Source of the DNA: an uncultured Methylophilaceae bacterium
GTDB lineage: Bacteria > Pseudomonadota > Gammaproteobacteria > Burkholderiales > Methylophilaceae
DNA length: 64,000 nt
NCBI GenBank assembly: GCA_905182075.1
Contig: CAJIZS010000001.1
Location: forward strand, 1 to 64,000
Direction: 5' to 3'
The notes under the pieces are model-generated. The model was not told the origin of the DNA. It did not search any database and saw nothing but the letters and a program-made list of their open reading frames with translations. Below, piece by piece: positions 47,175-59,207 of the stretch (positions are counted from its first letter, which is position 1; each line of letters opens with the position of its first letter). Made by a program: the position numbers and the translations under genes.

Positions 47175-47385
47175 TGGTAAAGGAATCAATTGATATTGAG
47201 AGCAGATTACTAGATTGGATATTTGAACAAGGAGAGTTAGAGTTTATTAACAAAATAGACCTACTTAACTTTATGAAGTACCGTACTGATGAAAGTTTAG
47301 TAAAAATAGGAATTGAACCAGTATTTAATATTCCTTTTGAAGCATATCAACATATGATCGATCAATTAATGAAAAAAATTCCAAA
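47175..47385 (+). other. Unrelated coding fragment between pdxA and rsmA
   Basis: Continuous frame linking PdxA to Rsm[61 protein letters not shown]. Neither family contains this, and the RsmA N-terminus with its FGQNFL and SAM-binding GPGxG motifs is absent. I cannot name the source protein. Confidence 0.45.
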
Positions 47386-47700
47386 TGAAAAAATTACTAT
47401 TTATAATGAAGACTTTCTTAAAAGTGATTCGCTTAAATTCAATGCTTATACACATATCATAGGTAACTTACCATACAATATCTCCACCCCATTAATCTTT
47501 CACTTGCTCAGTTATACTGACCTTGTTTGCGATATGCACTTTATGCTACAAAAAGAAGTTGCGGAGAGAATAACAGCTAAAATATCAACAAAAGCATATG
47601 GGCGGATGTCAGATTACAATATTTTTATCAAACTGAATATTTATTCGAAATTCCAGCGCAGTCATTTACACCCGCCCCAAAAATAACTTCTGGTATTGAT
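47386..47700 (+). CDS. rsmA: 16S rRNA dimethyladenosine transferase, central part only
   Basis: Dimethylates A1518/A1519 of 16S rRNA. Present: [33 protein letters not shown] (the NLPY catalytic motif), [20 protein letters not shown] and AYGRMS; after a break near 47640 [19 protein letters not shown]. The N-terminal third and the C-terminal third are missing, replaced on both sides by unrelated sequence. The pdxA-rsmA order is normal. Confidence 0.85.
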
Positions 47701-47737
47701 GGTAGTTGGGTAAATCGAGAATTGTTAGCAAAAAACA

Positions 47738-47950
47738 TTAATACTTTAAAAATCCAAATGGCCCAAGTCGATAATTTATTGTTACAAGCACTACATCATG
47801 AAGGGGTAATGTCTCAAGTTGATAGAGTGAAGAATTAGCAGAACCTGTAATGTATGCCCCTCCATGAATCCAAATCATTACAGGCATTTTTGCATTTAAT
47901 TTTTTGGAACTTATATTGAGTGTGAGACAGTCAATTGATTCTGCAGGCAA
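47738..47950 (-). other. Type-B carboxylesterase fragment, antisense to its neighbours
   Basis: On the minus strand one frame reads [20 protein letters not shown], then VMIWIHGGAYITGSANSSLY and HDVVLVTINYRLGPFGFLKY. The SxDCLxLN, WIHGGA oxyanion loop and NYRLGPFGFL motifs are those of carboxylesterase type B near residues 70-150. The fragment lacks both ends and the GxSxG serine. It replaces the end of rsmA and the beginning of adk. Confidence 0.8.
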
Positions 47951-48561
47951 AGAAAGGGTACGCAGTCAAAACTTATTATAAAAGAGTTTGGTATTCCTCA
48001 AATTTCAACAGGTGATATGTTGAGATCTGCTGTAAAGGATAAAACAGATCTTGGTATTAAGGCAAAAGGTTATATGGATGATGGTGGATTAGTTCCAGAT
48101 AATCTAATTATAGATTTAGTTAAACTTAGGGTGGAAATGAAAGACTGTGAAAATGGTTTTCTTTTAGATGGCTTCCCAAGAACAATTCCTCAAGCAGAAG
48201 CTATGAAAGAGGTAGAAATTTTTATTGATTTTGTTTTAGAAATTCATGTTGATTTAGATTTAGAAGGTTTTGAAGACAAAGATTCTACTGGAGAAGACAC
48301 AGGTACCACGTAGAACATAACCCGCCGATTACAGAAGGTATTGACGATATTTCTGGAGATCCATTAATAATAAGGGATGATGACAAAAAAGAAACTATAT
48401 TAAAGAGACTTAATACCTATCATGAACATACAGAGCCCTTGGTAAATTTTTACTCTAAATGGTCAGCTAATAGCGATCAAAATTCACCTAATTTTATAAG
48501 TATAGATGGTGACGACTCTTCTGAAAAAATTAACGAAATACTAAATAAAATACTAAAATAG
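47943..48561 (+). CDS. adk: Adenylate kinase, N-terminus and LID disturbed
   Basis: Interconverts AMP, ATP and ADP. The readable sequence begins inside the P-loop ([20 protein letters not shown], with indels), then [40 protein letters not shown] and [10 protein letters not shown]. At 48250-48300 an acidic stretch ([18 protein letters not shown]) stands where the LID sequence with GRRVHxxSGR belongs. It resumes [36 protein letters not shown] and [15 protein letters not shown]. Confidence 0.9.
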
Positions 48562-50975
<2,414 letters not shown>

Positions 50976-50977
50976 AA

Positions 50978-51430
50978 ATGAAGGTATTAAAAAAAATTAT
51001 TGCTATGATCTTAATATCTACACTTCTTAATGCTTGTGGCTTTCAGTTAAGAGGGTCTTTTGAAAGTAATTTTGAATCCATTTATATTTCAGGTGGAACA
51101 AAAGATTTCACTAAAATTCTTAAAAAAAGAGTCAAGCAAGCTGGTATCAAAATAAAACCATTGTCAGAGGCAGAAAGATCAGTCGAAATAATTACTAACT
51201 CATTTACTAAAAATATTTTGTCACTGGGTGGTGATGGAAAGGTTCGTGAGTACGAGATTAATTATAAAGTTTCATATAGGTTTAAATCGCAAGAAGGAGA
51301 ATGGAGTAAACCTATTGAACTAGATGTAATGAGAGAATATGCATATGATGATGATGATTTATTAGCAAAAGGAGCAGAAGAAGCAACATTAATACCAGTC
51401 AGCCATCTTAAAAAAAGGAGATTCTTTTAG
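50978..51430 (+). CDS. lptE: LPS-assembly lipoprotein LptE, frameshifted at the end
   Basis: Lipoprotein plug of the LptD barrel. Signal peptide with lipobox LLNACGFQLRG (acylated Cys about residue 20). The body includes FESIYISGG, EYEINYKVSYRF and LDVMREYAYDDDDLLAKGAE. The last frame ends at 51430; the family helix after EEATLI is altered, probably by an indel. leuS-lptE-holA is the usual order in proteobacteria. Confidence 0.88.
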   Translation: MKVLKKIIAMILISTLLNACGFQLRGSFESNFESIYISGGTKDFTKILKKRVKQAGIKIKPLSEAERSVEIITNSFTKNILSLGGDGKVREYEINYKVSYRFKSQEGEWSKPIELDVMREYAYDDDDLLAKGAEEATLIPVSHLKKRRFF

Positions 51431-51469
51431 TATTTCATTAATTAAATAAAAAAACTTTTTATACGAAAA

Positions 51470-52446
51470 CTTATTAGACAAACTTAATAAACAAAATAAA
51501 AGCTTTTGGAGCGACATTGTAAGTGATATAATTAATAGTATTAAAAAAGATCTATCAAGATCATGTAAAGAACTTAATATAGAAAAGCAATTTATTGTAT
51601 ATGATTTTAAACTTACAGTTGATGAAATAAAATCTAAGATTCAAAATCAATCGCTATTTTCTCAAAAAACTTTAAAAAATAACTTTTTCAAATGGAAAAA
51701 TTTCAACTGAAGTAAAAGAATTTTTAAGTAAAAAATTCTTTATCATCGTTTACGATATTTTTATTATTTATTTTGTAAACCCAACAAAAGAATTTTGTTT
51801 GTTTTTATGGTATACCAAATTTATTGAAAACTGTATGACTATTTCTGCCCAAGAACCAACTACAAGCGAAATAAGAACTGCAATAAACCATAGAGCGATA
51901 TTTTACAAAATTAATATCGATGAAGAGGGACTGGAAATACTAACAAATATGTCCTTAGGAAATCTTCTTTTTGCTGAAAATGAAATAAAAAAACTATCAT
52001 TGATATTCAAAGAAGATCCAATTAAGGTTAAGGATTTAATTCATCAGCTATCTAACGGATCAAAATTTGATGGCTTCCAATTACTTGAACTTTGTATTAA
52101 TGGAGAGATGGATAAGACTTTATTAGCCATCAAAAGTCTACAGCAAGAAGCAATATATCCAATTATGATAAATGGTATATTTGCATGGTTTTTTAGGGCC
52201 TTAATTAAACTTAAATACTCATCTAATTTAGTTAGTAACAGTTCCTTTCAAAAGTTACGAATTTTTGGAAATTCTCAAAAGCTAGCTCATAAAGCATTAT
52301 TGAAACTTAATGTGAGTGAGGTTGAAAGAAGCTTAAGAAAAATTAAGGAAATTGATTTTATTAGCAAAGGTCTTCAGGAAGGCGATGCTTGGTTTGAACT
52401 TAATGCATTTTGCTTTAGAATTTCACGCATCATGGGTAAAAAGTGA
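51470..52446 (+). CDS. holA: DNA polymerase III delta subunit, N-terminal part frameshifted
   Basis: Clamp-loader subunit. The clean C-terminal frame (from 51799) shows INIDEEGLEILTNMSLGNLL, FAENEIKKLSLIF, LLELCINGEMDKTLLAIKSL and WFFRALIKLKYSSNL, as in HolA. Upstream, other frames give FIVYDFKLTVDEIKSKIQNQ, SLFSQKTL and NGKISTEVKEFLSKKF, matching the N-terminal domain. The exact start is not visible; breaks near 51690, 51740 and 51790. Confidence 0.8.
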
Positions 52447-52460
52447 AGTAATATACCATT

Positions 52461-53719
52461 ATGGACATTGAAAATTACATTAAAAAAATTGGTTTAGAAG
52501 CAAGAAAAGCCAGTTATATTATTGCCTCAGCAGAAAATAATCAAAAAAATATTTTTTTAAGTAAATTCAATATGTGAAACTTCTTGATAATAAAAATAAA
52601 ATTATTGCTGCAAATAATAAAGACCTAACTGAAGCAGTAAAACAGGGTCTTGATGATGCCTTTATAGATCGCTTGAAATTAACCCCAAAAAATATTACCG
52701 CAATGGCAGACGGCTTGCTTCAAATAAAAAGTCTAGCGAATCCTGTTGGCAACATTATCAATAAAAATACTATGCCCTCTGGAATAGTAGTTGGGCAGAT
52801 GAGAGTCCCTCTTGGAGTTATAGGAATGATTTATGAATCAAGGCCAAATGTAACTATTGATGCGGCTGGACTCGCAATTAAATCTGGTAATAGTATTATT
52901 TTGAGAGGTGGCTCAGAGTCCATTCATTCAAATTCTTATCTAAATGAATTAATTAAAGAAACCTTAATTGAGGTCAAACTTCATCCGGGGTGTGTTCAAA
53001 TTATTGAAACAACAGACCGTGATGCTGTTGACAGCCTGATAAAGATGGATGAATTTGTTGATGTCATTATCCCAAGAGGGGGTAAAAGCCTTATCCAGAA
53101 GATAACTGATAGCGCAACGATACCTGTTATTAAACATTTAGATGGGAATTGTCATATTTATGTGGACGAATTTTCAGATATTGATAAAGCAGTTTCTATC
53201 GTAGACAATTCAAAAACACAAAGGCTTGGTACATGCAATACACTTGAATCATTAGTGGTTTCTTCTAAAATTTCTAAGCTATTTCTTCCAAATATTAAAA
53301 AAGTATTTGACAATAAATTTATTGAAATTCGTGGCTGCAAGGAAACACAAAAAATTATCTCTGGTGTAAAATTAGCCACAGAGAATGATTATTACGAAGA
53401 GTATTTAGGTCCCACAATCTCATGCATTATTGTTGAATCTATAAATGAAGCAATTACTCATATCAATAAATATTCTTCTCGCCATACAGAGTCAATAATT
53501 ACTAACAATGAAACTCACAGCCAAAAGTTTATTCGAGAAGTTGATTCATCAAGTGTTATGGTAAATACATCAACAAGATTTGCAGATGGTTTTGAGTATG
53601 GGCTTGGTGCAGAAATTGGAATTTCAACTGATAAATTTCATGCAAGAGGGCCTGTTGGTATAGAGGGGCTTACTTCTCTTAAATATATAGTATTGGGCGA
53701 TGGTCAAATTAGGAAATAA
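52461..53719 (+). CDS. proA: Gamma-glutamyl phosphate reductase, one frameshift near the start
   Basis: Second step of proline synthesis. Start MDIENYIKKIGLEARKAS; after a break near 52560 the rest is one frame: MRVPLGVIGMIYESRPNVTI, AGLAIKSGNSIILRGGSES, DVIIPRGGKSLIQKI, the catalytic cysteine QRLGTCNTLESLVV, EEYLGPTISCIIV, SSSVMVNTSTRFADGFEYGL and GLTSLKYIVLGDGQIR. Works with proC at 18.8 kb; proB is not in the window. Confidence 0.95.
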
Positions 53720-53724
53720 CCTGA

Positions 53725-54349
53725 ATGTTAGAAAATAAATTTATAGGATTGTTTGGTGGTGCATTTGATCCTGTGCATAGAGCCCATATTGCAATAGCAG
53801 AAAATGTTTATAAATTCTTCGTTGGATAAAATAATATTTATACCGACCGGTATATCCCATTCACAAAAAATTTTACCAATTATAATCCATGAGATAGCAG
53901 CTATCGCAGGTTTTAAAAAATTAGAATTTCAGATGATTGAAATTTTGAAAAGTTTTACTAGTAAAGAAAAATCATACACAGTAAATACAATGAACAAAAT
54001 TTATAAATTGATATGTAATATATAATTTTTTTATATTAGGTACAGATACAATAAATGGAATCATTAAACTAATACCAATTAACATTTTTTTAACATTATT
54101 TTCGTTGAAAGACAAGGCTCACTTTTAAAAGATAGCTTAAGTAAAGAAATTATTGACTTTATAAAACAACACAAAGCCAATAATATTGCTGATTTGAAAG
54201 AAAAAAGATCAGGGCTAATATATCAAGTTAAAAGAACTGGTTATGATATTAATGAAATTGTTGATAAAAATATTAATAAATCGAGTATTACTGATTTAGT
54301 CCCTGAGGTTATTGAAAGATATATTAAGAAACATCAGTTGTACCTTTAA
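53725..54349 (+). CDS. nadD: Nicotinate-nucleotide adenylyltransferase, frameshifted
   Basis: Makes deamido-NAD. N-terminal nucleotidyltransferase motif FIGLFGGAFDPVHRAHIAIA, then KIIFIPTG, EKSYTVNTM, FFILGTDTINGI and the C-terminal SSITDLVPEVIERYIKKHQL. Breaks near 53810, 53890, 54020, 54085 and 54105. proA-nadD is a common pair. The 3' end overlaps the convergent bioD stop. Confidence 0.87.
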
Positions 54350-54995
54350 TCTGGCCAAACTAAAAAACTTGCAATAGCCTCAGTATCTATCTCTTCTTGA
54401 TAAGGGATGATACCCATTAGAGGCGCTGGCATTTTCTGTTTAATATAAGAGATATTGTTATCAATTTCTAACATATTTGCATCAATACAATTAGCTACCC
54501 ATCCAAATAATTTTTGCTTCCTGCTTAAAATTGATTTTAACGTTAAGAGAGAATGGTTTATACAACCCAATCGTATACCCACAACCAATATAATTGGAAC
54601 ATTAAGATTGGTTACTAGATCTGCCATTGTTCTATTATTATCTAATGGGACCTCATGTCCACCAGCACCCTCAATAAAAACAGCGGCTGCATTTTTTTTT
54701 ATGTAATTTAAGTTTCTTTGTATAAGATTAAAATCTATTTTGCAACCAGCCTTGTCAGCTAAAATGACTATCTACTTTAACAAATTGTTCCCCAGCATTA
54801 ATTTTTGATATATCAGATGATTTCATATAGGTAGAAAGTGATCTATTAATATGAAAGAAAATTGAATCTGTTAAAAAATATTGGCTTCATACCCATGACA
54901 ATTTTATCTTGATTACTTAGTAACCTCATAAGAGCACAAGTTATTTCAGTTTTCCCAACATTTGTATCAGTTCCTGAAATAAAAAAAATATTCAT
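54346..54995 (-). CDS. bioD: Dethiobiotin synthetase, frameshifted
   Basis: ATP-dependent ring closure in biotin synthesis. Start MNIFFISGTDTNVGKTEITC with the P-loop; then CALMRLLSNQDKIVMGMKPI. After a disturbed segment (about 54760-54860) AGCKIDFNLIQRNLNYIKKN, AVFIEGAGGHEVPLDNNRTM and IILVVGIRLGCINHSLLTLK follow, ending with FGWVANCID. Last gene of the biotin run on this strand. Confidence 0.9.
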
Positions 54996-55017
54996 AAGTT
55001 AATCTCGTTTGTTAAAA

Positions 55018-55825
55018 TTAATTTTTTTGATCTTTTAAGTTATTCCAAGCGTGACCATATATTACCTCGTAAGTTACTGGTAGCTTACCCTCAACCCTCA
55101 ACTCCTCATACGCTTTCTTTATTTTTATTATTTTACTTTTTCCACCTAAACCCCTTGATGCTTGACTGGAAGAACTAGATGCTCCAATCCCCTTGATATC
55201 TTTGAAAAATTTTTCAATACTAGGGTAAGAAATAATAAAATCTTCAACATCTAGAACAGGGTTTAATAACCTATTATTAACAAGCATATTTGTAATGCTA
55301 TTTTTATCAATAAACTTATTAACCGAATTATTATTAATCATCCTTAGCTCCTTGAGGGTATTAGGTCCAAATGAACTAAAAATGAATAATCCACCTGGCC
55401 TTAAAATAGTTTCGATCATACTTATAATTTTTGGTAAATCATTACACCACTGAAGAGCACTTGAAGACCATATTAAATCAAAAGAATTAGGAGCAAAGCC
55501 TAATTCTTCGATGTCACCACACACATATGAAAATTTATTTCTACTAAGAATCTTGCTTATTATATTTGGCTTTTTTTTTCTTGCATTAATTAGCATATTC
55601 TCTGCAAAGTCATAATTTATAATATGTGATTTTTTGTATTTTTTAAAGTATTTTCAAATGGATAAAAATTTACAATTAAAATCAATAACCATTAAAGTCA
55701 ATTAGCATCTTATCTTCAGTAATTTTTTTGAAATTAATTCTTGCAACTCCAATTAAAAGAAGTTGGTTGACCAAATAAGTAGATACTTTTTTAACATTTT
55801 TATTTATTTGATATTTACTTTCCAT
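55018..55825 (-). CDS. bioC: Malonyl-ACP O-methyltransferase, N-terminal half frameshifted
   Basis: SAM methyltransferase that disguises malonyl-ACP for pimelate synthesis. The clean part has FDLIWSSSALQWCNDLPKII, LRPGGLFIFSSFGPNTLKEL and GGKSKIIKIKKAYEELRVEG, typical BioC. Upstream, MESKYQINKNVKKV and NYDFAENMLINARKKKP are visible, but the SAM-binding DLGCGTG loop cannot be read in the sequence as given. Start overlaps bioH. Confidence 0.85.
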
Positions 55826-56585
55826 TACTACTCTCTAAAAATTCACTTATTAACTTTAATACATTTTTTTTGTGGCTAATAAAGGGTAAGTGACTGGCTG
55901 TTTCAATATTTTTAATCTTAGAATTTTTTATTCTTTTTTGCATCCATAAAGATGCATCACATGGGGTTAATTTATCCCGGCCACCAGAAATTATTAGGGA
56001 TGGAGTTCTGACTTTTGAAACTATAGTTCGTAAATCAATAAATCGTAGGAGTTTTAGTGCTGGGATCAGCCCCTTATAATTTTCATTATCTGTATCAATA
56101 AAATCACGCTTTAAATCCCTGATTATATTACTAGAATTTTCTGATCCCAGTAACTGTAAAGCTAAAAAATTTAACATTGTTTTTTCTCTATTTTTTGTTA
56201 ATTGACTAGCAAAGACCAGTAAGTTTTTATCATCTACAGCACAATCCCAATCATCTTTTTTAACAAAGCATGGTGTAGTAGAAATCAGTATTAAATTATT
56301 AATATAATTTGAATACTTGACTGCTAACTTAATAGCAATCTGTCCTCCCATAGACCAACCTAAAATTATTGCATTATTTGGTGTACTTAAATAAACTTGA
56401 TCAACTATCTCATCAATACTATATGGCTCTATTAATTCACTTCTTCCCATTCCAGGAAGATCCACAATATATAACTCGTAATTTTTACTTAATGATTTAG
56501 CAATGTCTGTCCAAATATTTCCTGTCATTCCCCATCCATGGATTAGAACCATAGGTGGACCATTTCCCTTAACACTTACGTACAT
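55815..56585 (-). CDS. bioH: Pimeloyl-ACP methyl ester carboxylesterase
   Basis: Alpha/beta hydrolase releasing pimeloyl-ACP. Intact 256 residues: MVLIHGWGMTGNIW, the nucleophile elbow LGWSMGGQIAIKLA, the aspartate in SGGRDKLTPCDASLWM and the histidine in ETASHLPFISHKK. It lies between bioF and bioC in the biotin run, which supports BioH over other hydrolases. Confidence 0.93.
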   Translation of the reverse strand: MYVSVKGNGPPMVLIHGWGMTGNIWTDIAKSLSKNYELYIVDLPGMGRSELIEPYSIDEIVDQVYLSTPNNAIILGWSMGGQIAIKLAVKYSNYINNLILISTTPCFVKKDDWDCAVDDKNLLVFASQLTKNREKTMLNFLALQLLGSENSSNIIRDLKRDFIDTDNENYKGLIPALKLLRFIDLRTIVSKVRTPSLIISGGRDKLTPCDASLWMQKRIKNSKIKNIETASHLPFISHKKNVLKLISEFLESSNGK

Positions 56586-56586
56586 A

Positions 56587-57463
56587 TTAAATTAATAGTC
56601 CATTAATTGCATTCGCTAACTCTATGACATCTTTTTCTTTATGAGCAACAGAAAGTGAAACTCTAAGTCTTGAAGTTTTTTCTGGAACTGTTGGAGGCCT
56701 TATGCTTGGAACGTAAAAGCCTAACTCATACAAACCTTTTGCAATACTAATAGTTTTCTCTGTGTCATTTATAAATATTGGTTGAATCGGTGTAGTCGAT
56801 TCGCCTAAAACTATTTTCTCTTTAATTTTGTTCCTAAAAATTTTTATTAAACATGATAAGTGGTTCCTTAGCCCCTCGCCTTCTCTAATTATTTCAAGAG
56901 AAGTAATAATCCCTTTTGCTAAAAAAGGTGGATGGGCTGTGGTAGTAAATATAAGACTTAGCTTTATTTATCAAATACTTTATTAACTCATTATTGCCTG
57001 CAACAATTGCTCCAGAAACTCCAACTGATTTTCCCAATGTAAACATGTAAATTATTCTTTCTCTTGAGTCACTCTTTATTAAACCTTTTTCTTCAAAGTA
57101 TTCAATAACCCCTTGACCCGTTTTACCTAGGACCCCATAACCATGAGCATCATCTAAGTATAAATATGCATTATATTTAGCACATAGTTCTAAAATCTTT
57201 GGGATATTTGCAATGTTGCCATCCATACTAAAAACAGCATCTGAAACAATAATTTTTCTATTCGAGGACTGTTGCATCAATAAATGCTCTAAATTACTCA
57301 TATCATTATGCGCAAATCTCAAAAATTTTGCATGGCTTAGAGTGCATGCTTCATTCAATGATGCATGATTAAGCTTGTCTGAAAATATAACATCTCCTTT
57401 TCCACATATTGATGGTATCACCCCAATATTGGCTGAATATCCAGAAGAAAATACTACAGATTC
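56587..57463 (-). CDS. bioF: 8-amino-7-oxononanoate synthase, N-terminus missing
   Basis: PLP enzyme joining alanine and pimeloyl-ACP. Readable from ESVVFSSGYSANIGVIPSIC through GDVIFSDKLNHASLNEACTL, VSDAVFSMDGNIANI, YLYLDDAHGYGVLGKTGQGV and, after a break near 56935, FLAKGIITSLEIIREGEGLR and YVPSIRPPTVPEKTSRLRVS. The PLP lysine is in FTLGKSVGVSGAIVAGN. About the first 100 residues are absent; an IleS fragment on the opposite strand begins exactly at the break. Confidence 0.92.
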
Positions 57464-57700
57464 TGGAACAGGCTGTGTTCATATTGCTCCTGCACATGGA
57501 ACTGATGATTTTTTGTTAGGCAAGAGATTTGGATTAGAAATTTTAAACCCAATTTTAAGTAATGGTGTATTTTCAGGTAAACCAAATAACCTTAATGGCA
57601 CTCACGTTTATAAACTTGATGATCTAATAATTGAATTATTAGTTAATAATAATACATTGCTAAGTAAAAATATTACTTTTACATAAACGATCCCCAATTA
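57464..57700 (+). other. ileS: Isoleucyl-tRNA synthetase editing-domain fragment, antisense to bioF
   Basis: Plus strand reads DSGTGCVHIAPAHGTDDFLL, then GKRFGLEILNPILSNGVFSG and HVYKLDDLIIELLVNNNTLL. GTGxVHxAPAHGxDD is the hallmark of IleS CP1 editing domains. It lacks both gene ends. The sequence from 57700 to the bioB stop at 57770 is not assignable with confidence. Confidence 0.85.
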
Positions 57701-57769
57701 TTGATGGTTTTACAACTAATACTCTATTACCTTTAGATTCGGTTGAAATAACTGATCTTTTTTAATAAT

Positions 57770-58624
57770 TTAGCTACCAGTTGTTAAAAGCTCTTCGCCA
57801 TAAAAAATTGAATTTGCACCTGCAAAAAAACATAATGCTTGCATACCATCATCCATACTCTCTCTTCCAGCAGATAATCTTACAAAACTTTTTGGCATAG
57901 TTATCCTTGCACATACATTTGTATCTGCAACAACTGGTGGAATAAAAAGACAAAGTGGAACATTTACAATTAATGTAGGTAACGCTGGTAGTGCTAAGAA
58001 TTCGATACATACATTTGTATCATCATCAAGTGATTCTATTAAGCACGAACCACAATCACCGCATACATTTATATCTGCATCTCGTTCTGCAATACAACAT
58101 TTACCTCAATCGAATCATACATTTGTAAGAACAAATACTAATTCGGTGAGTACTTTACCAATATTAACTAAAACTATTGATGGTTTGGTTAAGAGAGGAA
58201 GTGGTACACAATTTACTTCTTCATTAGTTGGTTCAGAAACTCTTATATCTAAATTATCATCTTCATTTGAAACTGTATTAGATATTATAGAATTTGGAAC
58301 TGGTTCTACTCCAACAACAGCAACGTATAATCCTGCTGATGGTGACTTTGTAATTACTATTCCAAAGCACAAATTTAAGAAATACCCGCAATCTTCTGAG
58401 CAACCTCCAGTTTTAATTGATAATAGGGTACTTAATTGAACGGCATTAGGATCAAAATGTATTCTATGGACGTTATGAGCCTGATATACTAAATCATTAA
58501 ATGGTAACCCAAATAGAGACTTGATTTCTTTTTTTGACCACTTCTCTAAGTTTTCATTATATTTCTTTTTTGGCTTTTTAAAGTAAAGGGTTTTATGATT
58601 TTCTAAAAAATTTTGAGAATCCAT
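57770..58624 (-). CDS. bioB: Biotin synthase, core replaced by phage sequence
   Basis: Radical-SAM enzyme inserting sulfur into dethiobiotin. The N-terminus is [51 protein letters not shown] and [12 protein letters not shown], showing two of the three cluster cysteines of CxxxCxxC. At 58381 it switches to unrelated sequence; the third cysteine codon reads Phe. The C-terminus reappears at 57910 as [20 protein letters not shown] and [20 protein letters not shown]. Roughly 215 residues of the barrel are missing, replaced by 470 bases. First gene of the biotin run, divergent from trmL. Confidence 0.92.
57911..58381 (+). other. Marine-phage structural protein fragment inside bioB
   Basis: The plus strand reads [17 protein letters not shown], later [34 protein letters not shown] and [20 protein letters not shown]. 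Repeated HTFVS(A)...N(A/S)(I/V) units followed by ATYNPxxGxxxxTI are characteristic of virion proteins of marine T4-like and related phages. The reading frame is open through 58146-58439 and, upstream, in the same or adjacent frame. No phage gene boundary is present, so it is an internal piece. Confidence 0.7.
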
Positions 58625-58658
58625 ATAGCTCCTAAGTAATTGATTTTAATAAATTATT

Positions 58659-58694
58659 TTGTAAAATATATATTAATTTTAACTAATTTTACAC
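58659..58694. promoter_or_regulatory. Inverted repeat upstream of bioB, BirA-operator-like
   Basis: TTGTAAAAT (58659-58667) and ATTTTACAC (58686-58694) form an inverted repeat with one mismatch, 18 bases apart, in the bioB/trmL divergent gap. Proteobacterial BirA operators are TTGTAAACC separated by about 15-16 bases from GGTTTACAA. The outer bases match; the inner CC/GG and the spacing do not. Confidence 0.3.
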
Positions 58695-58727
58695 TATTTT
58701 AATAACAACTGTATAAATTTTAATCAT

Positions 58728-59207
58728 ATGTTTAATATTGTTTTGTTTGAACCAGAAATACCTCCAAATACTGGTAACATTATTAGGCTTTGTGTAAACA
58801 CTAATTCAAATTTACATTTAATAAAGCCGCTTGGCTTTAAAATAGATAATACTACACTTAGAAGAGCTGGTTTGGATTATCATGATATGGCAAAGGTATT
58901 TTTATACGATGATTTTAATAAATGTCTCGAGAAACTAAAAAATAATAGATTTTTTGCTGTATCTACAAAAGCAAAAAATTGCTACATTGAATTTGATTAT
59001 AAGGAGGGGGATGTGTTTGTATTTGGCCCTGAAACAAGGAGGTCTACCTCATGAGACTTCTTAACTCGGACTGACGTTGATAAGAAAATTAGAATTCCAA
59101 TGGTCAAAAATAATAGAAGTTTAAATTTATCAAATAGTGTTGCTGTTGTTTTGTATGAAGCTTGGCGTCAAACTGACTTTAAACTTGGAACTAAATACTT
59201 TTGCTGA
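58728..59207 (+). CDS. trmL: tRNA (cytidine(34)-2'-O)-methyltransferase, frameshifted
   Basis: SPOUT methyltransferase of the tRNA wobble base. [20 protein letters not shown] is diagnostic. [31 protein letters not shown] (break near 59045), then [20 protein letters not shown] and [11 protein letters not shown] complete the knot. The 3' end overlaps the convergent gpsA by about 78 bases, probably because the gpsA stop was lost to an indel. Confidence 0.92.

Noticed and set aside
47700-47838. Plus-strand C-terminal extension of RsmA ([14 protein letters not shown]...)
   Set aside because: It is the shadow of the carboxylesterase fragment on the minus strand, which has clear family motifs.
57701-57769. 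Continuation of the IleS fragment up to the bioB stop
   Set aside because: Neither strand matches IleS or BioF clearly there, so I left it unassigned.
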